Assembly: GCA_964528095.1 (NCBI GenBank)
Contig: CAZGSG010000268.1
Location: forward strand, 1 to 7,998
Source: CAZGSG01 sp964528095
GTDB taxonomy: Bacteria > Bacteroidota > Bacteroidia > Chitinophagales > Chitinophagaceae
Direction of reading: 5' to 3'
Length of the DNA: 7,998 nt
The notes below the pieces were generated by a model, which saw only the letters and a program-made list of their open reading frames with translations, had not been told where the DNA came from and ran no database searches. Positions 1 to 6,497 of this stretch are shown here, piece after piece (within the stretch, counting starts at the first letter, position 1; each line of letters opens with the position of its first letter). Both the position numbers and the translations under genes were made by a program.

Positions 1-31
1 TTCTATTTCACTTTCAATCCGTTACATTTTA

Positions 32-43
32 GCAAACGTTTGC
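32..43. promoter_or_regulatory. LacI/PurR-type operator palindrome
   Basis: The 12 bases GCAAACGTTTGC form a perfect palindrome with a central CG. They match the core of LacI/PurR-family operators (PurR boxes read roughly ACGCAAACGTTTGCGT). The site lies just upstream of the possible ubiX promoter, about 52 bases before the inferred transcription start. It could regulate ubiX or a divergent gene off the left edge. About two 12-base palindromes are expected by chance in 8 kb, so the family match and the intergenic position carry the weight. Confidence 0.4.
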
Positions 44-51
44 GTAAATAG

Positions 52-83
52 TTTATATCTTCCGGTTGCTTTGCTCAATTTTG
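52..83 (+). promoter_or_regulatory. possible Bacteroidota promoter of ubiX
   Basis: TTTA at 52-55 and CAATTTTG at 76-83 are separated by 20 bases. Each has one mismatch to the Bacteroidota -33 (TTTG) and -7 (TAnnTTTG) elements. The implied start is near 89-90, leaving a short leader before the ATG at 103. Confidence 0.35.
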
Positions 84-102
84 TACTCTTACAATAACAA
101 AT

Positions 103-663
103 ATGAAAAAAATTATCATCGCTATCACGGGGGCAAGTGGTTCGATCTATGCCCGGTCCATTCTTACAAAACTGGCTTTACTTCAGCATCAGTGGAGCGA
201 ACTTGGTATTGTAATGACAACAAATGCCAGGCAGGTATGGCAAACTGAATTGCATGATGAATCCTATAATACCCTGCCAGGCACGCTTTATTCTACAACT
301 GATTTTATGGCGCCCTTTGCGTCAGGTTCGGGTCAATATGATACGATGATCATCATTCCCTGTTCGATGGGTACATTGGGGAGGATAGCAACAGGCATGT
401 CGAATGATTTGATAACAAGGGCTGCAGATGTAGTGCTGAAAGAAAGAAGAAAATTAATATGCGTTATTCGCGATACTCCTTATAACCTGATTCATATCAG
501 GAACATGGAGACCATTACGCTCGCCGGGGGAATTATCTGTCCCGCCACCCCTTCTTTCTACTCAAGGCCACAGACACTGGAAGAAGTTGCTTCTACCGTT
601 GTCGACCGTGTGCTTGACCTGGCTGGCCTGGATATAAAAACTTATCGGTGGGGAGGGGCTTGA
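103..663 (+). CDS. ubiX: flavin prenyltransferase UbiX
   Basis: This 186-residue protein belongs to the UbiX/Pad1 flavoprotein family, which attaches a dimethylallyl group to FMN to make prenylated FMN, the cofactor of UbiD-type decarboxylases. It has the usual family length and is complete. The N-terminal TGASGS loop (residues 9-14) binds the flavin phosphate. Glu49 sits where the family's catalytic glutamate is found. PCSM (86-89), the TRAADVxLKERR helix (105-116), IRDTP (122-126), FYSRP (152-156) and the C-terminal RWGG follow in the canonical order. It is presumably cytoplasmic, with no signal peptide. No ubiD partner is visible in the window, so the acceptor decarboxylase must be elsewhere. 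It converges on the beta-lactamase-family gene, and its TGA stop overlaps the first unit of a heptamer repeat array. The start is the ATG directly before MKKIIIAITGASG, which is the normal family N-terminus. Confidence 0.95.
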   Translation: MKKIIIAITGASGSIYARSILTKLALLQHQWSELGIVMTTNARQVWQTELHDESYNTLPGTLYSTTDFMAPFASGSGQYDTMIIIPCSMGTLGRIATGMSNDLITRAADVVLKERRKLICVIRDTPYNLIHIRNMETITLAGGIICPATPSFYSRPQTLEEVASTVVDRVLDLAGLDIKTYRWGGA

Positions 664-741
664 TGGTGGATAGTTGATAATAGATATTGGATATTTGATA
701 TTGGATTTTGGATGTGGGATGTGGGATGTGGGATATTGGAT
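662..741. repeat. degenerate heptanucleotide tandem array
   Basis: Eleven consecutive 7-base units, all beginning GAT and in perfect register, run from 662 to 738, followed by one more GAT at 739-741. The commonest units are GATATTG (683, 697, 732) and GATGTGG (711, 718, 725); the others differ mainly in the last four bases. The array contains no C on the + strand. It starts inside the ubiX TGA (661-663) and ends on the first base of the complement of the opposing gene's TGA (741-743), so it fills the whole convergent intergenic space. No GC-paired terminator hairpin can form within it. Confidence 0.9.
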
Positions 742-1835
742 CATTGCGTAAGCACAAGCGAAATTACTTTGGCCCTGATCTCTTCGATCGGTTTCGGGAT
801 ATTACATAAAAGAACATAAAAGATCTTTTTATCAGGAAACCAGCAATAATCGCTGATAAAGCCTCCCTGTGATCCGGTGTGCCCAATCATGTCCAGGTTA
901 TTTTGCCGGGTCAGGAACCAGCTAAGACCAAGCCTGGAGGGCTGTTCGCCTTTCCAGCCAGTAAATGGATATACTGTCCTCGACCTGGCAATCCATTCCT
1001 TATTCAAAAAAAGTGCATTTTGTACTGCCTGCTCATATTTCCATAATTCCTCCACATTACTCCATACACCGCCATTTCCAGATGCGGCAAAAGTTGGTTC
1101 TTCGCCATAGTCCAGTTCTTCGAATTCCTTTTTTGCATTCACAACATATGCATGCGATACGCCACTGGCTGGATGCGGGCCATCGGTTATAGTAGAGATG
1201 TTCATTCCTGATGGCTTAAATATTGCCGAAGTAATGTACTCCTGCCATTTCTTCCCTGTTACCTTTTCAATGATCAATGCCAGTCCATTAAATGCAGGAT
1301 TGGAGTATTTATATTTTGTACCTGGTTCAAATTCAAATTTTTCAGTCTGTAATAAAGGCGCCCAGCTTTCTTCATCTTTTGCCGTCAGCCAGAACTCATG
1401 CGCCGCTTCCACATTCCTGCTATCAGGCAGACCGGAAGTATGGGTAAGCAAATGAAGGATCGTTACTTTTTTTGCGATCTCCTTATTTTTGAACTCCGGA
1501 AAATACTTGTACAGATCATCGGAAAGAGATAACCTGCCTTCTTCTGCCAGCTTCAAAATACCATAGGCCACAATCGTCTTGCTGATAGAGCCCAGGTTGA
1601 ATAGTGTTTTTGTGGTGATGGGTTCTTTTGTATTGATATCGGCNNNNNNNNNNGCAATACCAAATCCTCTCTGATAAATGATCTTTCCGTCTTTTACCAG
1701 CTATGCCGCAGCACCAGGCTCGCCGTTTTTGAAATAAGCAAGAAAGATCGAATCGAGCGAATGATTAAGCATAGAGGACTGTTGTGAATGTGCTGTGCAG
1801 GACAGCAACAATAAAATAGCAATAAAATATTTCAT
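741..1835 (-). pseudogene. serine beta-lactamase/esterase family protein, interrupted
   Basis: Reading from the ATG at 1835 gives a PF00144-type (class C beta-lactamase-like) serine hydrolase of about 365 codons, a normal length. The N-terminus is an export signal; it may be a lipoprotein (cysteine at residue 13) or be cleaved at AHS-QQ. Counting the four codons covered by N, the catalytic SxxK is Ser83-Ile-Ser-Lys86, the second motif is Tyr177-Ser-Asn179, and the third is His319-Thr-Gly321. Such proteins act in the periplasm or at the envelope as esterases, D-peptidases or beta-lactamases; the substrate cannot be told here. Codon 45 (1701-1703) is an in-frame TAG, just before the usual VKDGK strand, and a 10-N gap lies at 1644-1653. 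The frame is kept across the gap and all active-site motifs are intact downstream, so the TAG could be a real recent nonsense mutation or a base error near a contig end. The gene lies 52 bases downstream of the GH5 gene on the same strand. A downstream GTG at 1571 would omit SxxK and is not a credible start. Confidence 0.75.
1644..1653. other. assembly gap (10 N), likely of no real length
   Basis: Ten N bases interrupt the beta-lactamase-family gene. In the gene's direction the left flank ends ...ATTGC and the right flank begins GCCGATATC. If the shared GC is an overlap and the N run is removed, the protein reads GFGIADINTKEPIT, which matches the usual family length between the GFG strand and the catalytic SxxK. 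This suggests a fixed-size placeholder between overlapping contig ends rather than missing sequence. Confidence 0.75.
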
Positions 1836-1887
1836 ATTGTGCTAAACAACTAAGTTAATACAAAACAATTTATTGCAGGGATACAGC

Positions 1888-2847
1888 CTAATCCGTGGTA
1901 TTATATTTTCTGATAAGGGCTCTTGTTTTTATGCCTGATTCTTTCAGATCACGGTCTTTCCATTTACCAGCGCTATTGGCAGATGGCAATAATACAGAAC
2001 AGGTCTCCTGTTTATCAGATACCGACCATGTCACCCAACTTAGCTTATTCTTTTCCGCCCAGTCAATCCATTTGTTCCATTCCACCTCGTTAAGCGCGCC
2101 GTCACCAGAGGCTTCCATTCCCGCGGATTCAGAAATAAAAATGGGCAGTCCTTTGCTGATCGCATAATCTCCTCTTTTGCGAAGCTCATCCTTGTGCGTA
2201 GCTGCATAAAAATGTAGTGTATACATCAGGTTTGTATAGCCTCTGATCGGGTCATCTGCAGCAATATGTACATCCTGGTCCCAATGCGGCGAACCTACCA
2301 GTATGATATTATCAGGGTCAATTGCCCGGATAGCGGCGATGATCTCTTCGGAATATTCTTTTACAGCCGGCCATGTTTCCTCGTCAGGTTCATTAAAGAT
2401 CTCGTAGATAACATGTGGTTTCTTTCCGTAAAGTGTCGCCATTTCTACAAAGAACTCCCTGGCTTCTTTCAGGTTGATATTGTGGCTATGCCAGTCTATA
2501 ATCACATAAATATCTTCCCTGATGGCAGCATCCACCACTGCTTTTATCTTTTGCTTGGACCAATCCGGCCTTTTAAGATAGGCATCATTCCCAAGTTCCA
2601 CTCCCAATGCTGCCCTTACAACACTTATGTTCCAGTCTTTATGTAACCATTGCACCGCGCCTGCATTGTAAAATCTTGGCCACAGACAATGCCAGCCAAA
2701 ACTCATGCCCCGCAATACCACGTCATTTCCTTTTTCATCTTTTAGTTGTACCCCTTCTACTTTCAGTTGGCCATGTTCCTTTACCGGTTGCGCAGGCAGG
2801 TTTATTACGGCAAGCATACACAGCAAACCAAGAATTATTTTTATCAT
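1888..2847 (-). CDS. secreted GH5 family glycoside hydrolase (endoglucanase-like)
   Basis: This 319-residue protein is a single-domain glycoside hydrolase family 5 enzyme, resembling the bacterial Cel5A-type subfamily, which cleaves beta-1,4-glucans by a retaining mechanism. An N-terminal signal peptide (about residues 1-19, ending LPA-QP) points to export. The invariant GH5 residues are all visible: Arg78, His120 in DWH, Asn152-Glu153 in NEP (acid/base), His212 and Tyr214 in LHFYA, Glu240 in ISES (nucleophile) and Trp274. The sequence after the nucleophile reads SESAG, where relatives usually have TEWG; the ASGDG that follows is typical. There is no carbohydrate-binding module. An upstream ATG at 2940 would add 31 unrelated residues before the signal peptide, so the ATG at 2847 is preferred. 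The beta-lactamase-family gene follows after 52 bases and may share the transcript. The exact substrate (cellulose, mixed glucan or mannan) is not decided by sequence. Confidence 0.9.
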   Translation of the reverse strand: MIKIILGLLCMLAVINLPAQPVKEHGQLKVEGVQLKDEKGNDVVLRGMSFGWHCLWPRFYNAGAVQWLHKDWNISVVRAALGVELGNDAYLKRPDWSKQKIKAVVDAAIREDIYVIIDWHSHNINLKEAREFFVEMATLYGKKPHVIYEIFNEPDEETWPAVKEYSEEIIAAIRAIDPDNIILVGSPHWDQDVHIAADDPIRGYTNLMYTLHFYAATHKDELRKRGDYAISKGLPIFISESAGMEASGDGALNEVEWNKWIDWAEKNKLSWVTWSVSDKQETCSVLLPSANSAGKWKDRDLKESGIKTRALIRKYNTTD

Positions 2848-2944
2848 TACAATATTCTTTATGTCTTTAAATCTCCACTTATTATTTGAAAAAATACAGG
2901 ATGGATAAGAATGCAGTGGAAATGGATAAAAAAGTAGCAATAAA

Positions 2945-2952
2945 CAAAGCTA
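2945..2952 (-). promoter_or_regulatory. possible -7 element for the GH5 gene
   Basis: On the minus strand this reads TAGCTTTG, a full match to the Bacteroidota TAnnTTTG element, about 98 bases upstream of the preferred GH5 start. No good -33 element is seen 19-21 bases further upstream, so the call is tentative. Confidence 0.3.
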
Positions 2953-3057
2953 TTTGTTCTTAATTACTACCGGAGTTCGCCGCAACCTAAAGTTTCCCGG
3001 TTCCATTATGCACCAAGTCTTAGCTGCTACTGATCTTTACAAATAGTAATACCCGAA

Positions 3058-3483
3058 CTATTTTAACAGCTTGCTGAATTTCTGCAACTCCGCTATTTCG
3101 ATTGCAGAAAGCGGCTCATTGTTTTCATATTTGACCTTAAAAAAAAGAACTCTTTTATGTTGCGGGTATTTTACGAGTATAGCTTCTATCATCTCGCCGT
3201 TTTTCTCATCTTTTTCATATAAAGGAGTATGGGAGGGCAAGGCTGATTTATACCGATTTGGTCTTTTGAGGATCATTGCTTCCAGTGTTGCCAGTTTTCC
3301 GGCGGGAATATCTGTTAGCCCTGCAGCCTTATTATACAAACCCTGTAATTGTTTTTTACTCAGACTTCCCCGTTCCTGGTATTGTTGTAAAAGGCTTTGG
3401 GTAAATGATGATAGGGGCTGTGCAAGCAATACTGCCTTTAACAGGTCATTCACGATATCCACATCTGGTCGTATTCTATTCAT
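3058..3483 (-). CDS. hypothetical protein, 141 residues
   Basis: I do not recognise this protein. It is a small, basic, soluble protein with no signal peptide or membrane segment. The N-terminal half is helical in character, with the pattern FTQSLLQQYQERGSLSKKQL (residues about 27-46). Short helices of the form SLxxQYxxxGxLSxKQ occur in several unrelated DNA- or protein-binding proteins, so this gives no firm function. The C-terminal part (about 95-141) holds a KYPQHKRVLFFKVKYENNEPLS segment, likely beta strands, followed by a helix rich in Glu, Leu and Lys. The reading frame is clean and is kept as the best ORF of the region, but support comes from coding appearance only. The 210 bases down to the GH5 start hold no further gene and no clear terminator. 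Confidence 0.6.
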   Translation of the reverse strand: MNRIRPDVDIVNDLLKAVLLAQPLSSFTQSLLQQYQERGSLSKKQLQGLYNKAAGLTDIPAGKLATLEAMILKRPNRYKSALPSHTPLYEKDEKNGEMIEAILVKYPQHKRVLFFKVKYENNEPLSAIEIAELQKFSKLLK

Positions 3484-3609
3484 CTATAAAAGTATCTCAT
3501 AAAAATAGGTAAAACTGTGTTGCCAGCCATTTTTTGCATTCTGCCTGTTTTTTCAAGTGATATTTCTTGCAATTAAACTTACGCCTGGAGCAGTTCATAC
3601 ACTTTAACT

Positions 3610-3640
3610 TTTTACCAGCAGCTACCCCCTCCTTCCTTTG
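3610..3640 (+). promoter_or_regulatory. probable Bacteroidota promoter of the lipoprotein gene
   Basis: TTTT at 3610-3613 and TTCCTTTG at 3633-3640 are separated by 19 bases, each with one mismatch to TTTG and TAnnTTTG. The -7 element is followed by CA, as often seen in this group. The inferred start is near 3646, giving a leader of about 35 bases before the ATG at 3681. Confidence 0.5.
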
Positions 3641-3680
3641 CACTGAAATTATTTTTAACCAATAATCACTAAACCTAAAA

Positions 3681-4472
3681 ATGAAACATTTATTTACTTC
3701 GGTAATTCTATTTACCGCCATGTTAGCCAGTCTCCCATCCTGCAAAAAAGACAAGGATGATTCTCCACATCAGGATAACCCATACGGATCAAGGATCCAG
3801 GAATACGAAAACGGTGACGATTTTATTCGGTTTGAATACAATGCCGAAGGAATAGTTCAAAAAACAACCGTAAAGACAGATCTGAATACTGGAGGTGACT
3901 TGGTAGATTTCAATATCACCTATAATGCAAATAAAAAAATCGACGCCCTGACTGCCGCAGATGGCCGAAAAATTGAAGCGGTATATGAAAATAATGTGCT
4001 GAAAAGGGCCGATATTTTCCAGGGCGTACAAAAGATCGCTTATACAAATTATGTGTTCGAAAACAATTTCCTGAAGACAGCAACTATTTACGCAGTGCAA
4101 GGCAATACCTCCGATCCATTCCTGGAGTTTCGCTTTACTTACAATGCAGCGGGCAATGCAACAGAAACAATCGTCCTGATGGCGGGCGGCACACCGGGGC
4201 AGTTATTGCGTTCCGGACATGTGATCGGCGAGTATGATAACAAAACAAACCCTTTATTCGAACATCGTGATCTGCTGGCACTGTTGCTTCAGCCAGTATC
4301 GAAAAATAATATCACGCTTGAGAATCACTTTGATGAAAACCAGCAATTAGAAGACAGGTATACCTACACCTATACTTATAAGGCAAATGGTCTTCCTGAA
4401 CGTGCAGTTGTAAAAAATGGCCTGCCAGGGGCGCCAGTCAATACCAGCAATATCATTTTCACTTATAACTAA
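3681..4472 (+). CDS. surface lipoprotein with YD-like repeats
   Basis: This 263-residue protein has a lipoprotein signal with lipobox LPSC (Cys21), followed by KKDKDD, the charged stretch common in Bacteroidota lipoproteins and similar to signals that route them to the cell surface. The mature part is built from repeated beta-hairpin units of the form (F/Y)xYNxxGxxxx, at about residues 49-64, 77-93, 100-112, 121-137, 149-166 and 227-244, with a last FTYN at the C-terminus. This resembles the YD/RHS-type repeats of short Bacteroidota lipoproteins of unknown function. It has no toxin-like C-terminal domain and is far too short to be an RHS toxin. It stands alone on its strand, has its own promoter, and shares a terminator with the convergent ester hydrolase gene. 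The function is unknown; a wall- or glycan-contact role is only a guess. Confidence 0.8.
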   Translation: MKHLFTSVILFTAMLASLPSCKKDKDDSPHQDNPYGSRIQEYENGDDFIRFEYNAEGIVQKTTVKTDLNTGGDLVDFNITYNANKKIDALTAADGRKIEAVYENNVLKRADIFQGVQKIAYTNYVFENNFLKTATIYAVQGNTSDPFLEFRFTYNAAGNATETIVLMAGGTPGQLLRSGHVIGEYDNKTNPLFEHRDLLALLLQPVSKNNITLENHFDENQQLEDRYTYTYTYKANGLPERAVVKNGLPGAPVNTSNIIFTYN

Positions 4473-4496
4473 AGAATGTAAAGATCGAAACAAAGA

Positions 4497-4525
4497 AAGC
4501 CATCATATATCCGGTATGATGGCTT
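4497..4525. terminator. bidirectional terminator hairpin
   Basis: AAGCCATCATA (4497-4507) and TATGATGGCTT (4515-4525) form a perfect 11-base-pair stem with a 7-base loop. It lies between the convergent stop codons at 4470-4472 (+) and 4540-4542 (-). The minus-strand transcript continues with a T-rich stretch (TCTTTGTTT) and the plus-strand one with CTTGTATT, so the hairpin can end both transcripts. Confidence 0.85.
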
Positions 4526-4539
4526 CTTGTATTAAAGGG

Positions 4540-6384
4540 TTAATTGGCTATTACCGGCAATTCAAGATAAGTAGGATATTTATCGGTAAAATAGATCCGT
4601 TGTTCTGCTTTTATAAAATCTGTCTCCTTTGCTTCAAATATATTGGGCACATACTTCTGGGGATTACGATCAATAAGCGGGAACCAGGTACTTTGTACCT
4701 GTATCATTAGCCGATGGCCTTTTTTAAATGTATGATTGATATCATGCAGATCGATCACAAATTCCTCGGGTTTATTGGGAACAAGCGGAAGAGGAGCTGC
4801 AAAACTTTTTCTAAATCGCCCCCTGAATACTTCCATTGCAACCGGGAACTGGAATCCGCTCATTGATAAACTCTTTGTATCAAAATCAGGATAGATATCG
4901 ATCAGCTTTACGATCCAGTCGGCATCTGTACCACTGGTACTGGCAAACAAATGAGCCAGCACTTTTCCTGTTACGGTAAGATCTTCCGTCAATGAATCCA
5001 TTACAAAATTGACAAGATCCGGGCGATTGGACACAAACCGCTGGTCTTCTACCTGCCAGGGACGCCAACGACTGCCCGGTCCATAAGTTGCTTCAATCGG
5101 CAACGCTCTGTAAGGAACAGGTTTTGCCGGATCACTGGTATAGCTAGCATACCCGGAAGAAAGAACAGGCTTATTAAAAGAAGCTGTATTGTTTTTACCC
5201 GCATATAGTTTTTTAATAGTAGTCTCACGGGGAGGCCAACTGGTATAGGTTTGCCATTTATTTGCACCGGTCTGGAAACAGGTGGCCTCATCAAACTTTC
5301 CATCACCGATCCCTTTTAACCAATAGTCAAACCATTTCTTTTGTAATTCCCTGAACCAAATACCGGTATTACTTTCAAAAGCGATTTTCCCCAGGCTGTC
5401 TCCCTTGCTCCTGCCCCATTGCCCGTGATTCCAGGGACCCAGTACAATATAATTGCGGTTGAAAGTATCCTTCTTCTCCATATGCCCATACATGAGCTGA
5501 GGGCCATTGATATCTTCCTGGTCGTAATAACCGCCTACATGCAACTGAGGTATCTGTGCATACTGGATATAGCTTAAGGGTGAATTTTTCTGCCAGTACG
5601 CATCATAGTTCGGGTGCTCCACAAAACTATTCCAGGTAGGAATCTTATTATGAAAATACTTTTCATTTACGTTTTTAAGTGAGCCAAGTTTAAGGTACCA
5701 GTCATAAAGATCATACTGCGGAAATGGAAAATCACTATCCGTTGTTTTGTCAAACTCCACCTCATACGTATATTCCATGCCATAGCTCAACCGGAAAGCT
5801 CCGTTATGGTGAAAATCATCACCCAGGAAAAGATCCCCCATACAGGCTTGTTCCGATGCCGCTTTCAAAGCAGGGTGAGGATCAACAGCGCCAACCAATG
5901 CAAGCCAGCCGGGATAAGAGATGCCGAATATTCCAGCTTTGCCATTATTCCCATTCGCATGCCTGACCAACCAGTCAACCGTATCCCAGGTATCTGTACT
6001 CTCATCTACAGCACCCTTTACCTCCCGGTGGATCAGTGGCTGATGGATCTTCATTGTTCCTTCACTCTTATACTTGCCACGTATATCCTGTACCACAAAA
6101 ATATATCCTCCCTTTGCCATCGTATAAAGTGAACCAAGCATCGAAGTTTGTATCGTGGAATCATCGGGAACAGGAGAATTTGCACCATATGGAGTACGCT
6201 GGATCAAAAGAGGGCTCAACTTACCAGGGTTAACAGGAGTGAAAATGACTGTATATAATTTCACCCCATCCCGCATCGGTATCATTGCCGAACTTTTTTT
6301 ATAAAGCCGGACACTGTCGGGTTGTGCTACTAAACAGGTAATGGTCGCTGTTAGTAAAGAGACTATAAGAATGATCTTTTTCAT
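4540..6384 (-). CDS. secreted CocE/NonD hydrolase, probable alpha-amino-acid ester hydrolase
   Basis: This 614-residue protein belongs to the X-Pro dipeptidyl-peptidase/CocE family: a signal peptide (about 1-20, ending LVA-QP), an alpha/beta-hydrolase domain with a helical cap, and a C-terminal jelly-roll domain (about 370-610). The nucleophile is Ser156 in GISYPG, the acid Asp288 in GGYYDQED and the base His320 in GPWNHG; Tyr66 in RTPY fits the oxyanion tyrosine. It also has Asp190 (GDD), Glu290 and Asp291, the acidic cluster that binds the substrate amino group in alpha-amino-acid ester hydrolases. The spacings Ser to Asp +34, Ser to catalytic Asp +132 and Asp to His +32 agree with those enzymes as I remember them. 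Known members hydrolyse alpha-amino esters and amides and can transfer acyl groups to beta-lactam nuclei; the natural substrate is unknown. It is likely periplasmic. A weak -7-like TAACTTTA lies at 6410-6417. It follows the propeller-like gene on the same strand by 99 bases. Confidence 0.9.
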   Translation of the reverse strand: MKKIILIVSLLTATITCLVAQPDSVRLYKKSSAMIPMRDGVKLYTVIFTPVNPGKLSPLLIQRTPYGANSPVPDDSTIQTSMLGSLYTMAKGGYIFVVQDIRGKYKSEGTMKIHQPLIHREVKGAVDESTDTWDTVDWLVRHANGNNGKAGIFGISYPGWLALVGAVDPHPALKAASEQACMGDLFLGDDFHHNGAFRLSYGMEYTYEVEFDKTTDSDFPFPQYDLYDWYLKLGSLKNVNEKYFHNKIPTWNSFVEHPNYDAYWQKNSPLSYIQYAQIPQLHVGGYYDQEDINGPQLMYGHMEKKDTFNRNYIVLGPWNHGQWGRSKGDSLGKIAFESNTGIWFRELQKKWFDYWLKGIGDGKFDEATCFQTGANKWQTYTSWPPRETTIKKLYAGKNNTASFNKPVLSSGYASYTSDPAKPVPYRALPIEATYGPGSRWRPWQVEDQRFVSNRPDLVNFVMDSLTEDLTVTGKVLAHLFASTSGTDADWIVKLIDIYPDFDTKSLSMSGFQFPVAMEVFRGRFRKSFAAPLPLVPNKPEEFVIDLHDINHTFKKGHRLMIQVQSTWFPLIDRNPQKYVPNIFEAKETDFIKAEQRIYFTDKYPTYLELPVIAN

Positions 6385-6470
6385 TTTATTGATTTGTAAG
6401 GCGTGTTCTTAAAGTTAGCTGTTTAATCAATATAATAGATGGTGCAGTCGTTGCCTTAATAAAGAATAAG

Positions 6471-6497
6471 ACAAACGGTAGGCTTATTCCCGTTTGT
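6471..6497 (-). terminator. possible terminator at the end of the propeller-like gene
   Basis: In the minus-strand transcript ACAAACGG and CCGTTTGT pair as an 8-base-pair stem with an 11-base loop, followed by the T-rich CTTATTCTTTATT. The upstream arm lies in the last codons (Lys-Arg-Glu-stop) of the gene. A second 7-base-pair stem, GAATAAG/CTTATTC (6464-6489), overlaps it and cannot form at the same time. Confidence 0.5.

Noticed and set aside
562..744. Proline-rich minus-strand reading frame over the heptamer array
   Set aside because: It is made of the repeat array plus the antisense of ubiX; the seven-residue pattern follows from the DNA repeat.
2848..2940. Longer GH5 start at 2940
   Set aside because: It would place 31 unrelated residues before a complete signal peptide; the ATG at 2847 gives a normal exported GH5 protein.
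2950..3046. Inverted repeat CTATTTGT / ACAAATAG in the GH5 upstream region
   Set aside because: The arms are only 8 A/T-rich bases and 81 bases apart; a pair like this is likely by chance in a 200-base interval.
3599..3754. N-terminal extension of the Cys-rich minus-strand frame up to 3754
   Set aside because: This part is antisense to the lipoprotein signal peptide and covers its promoter; it is best explained as a shadow frame.
741..6384. A beta-lactam-related cluster combining the beta-lactamase-family gene and the ester hydrolase
   Set aside because: The two genes are about 2.7 kb apart with unrelated genes between them, one on the opposite strand. PF00144 proteins in Bacteroidota are often esterases or peptidases. 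No regulator or transport gene ties them together.
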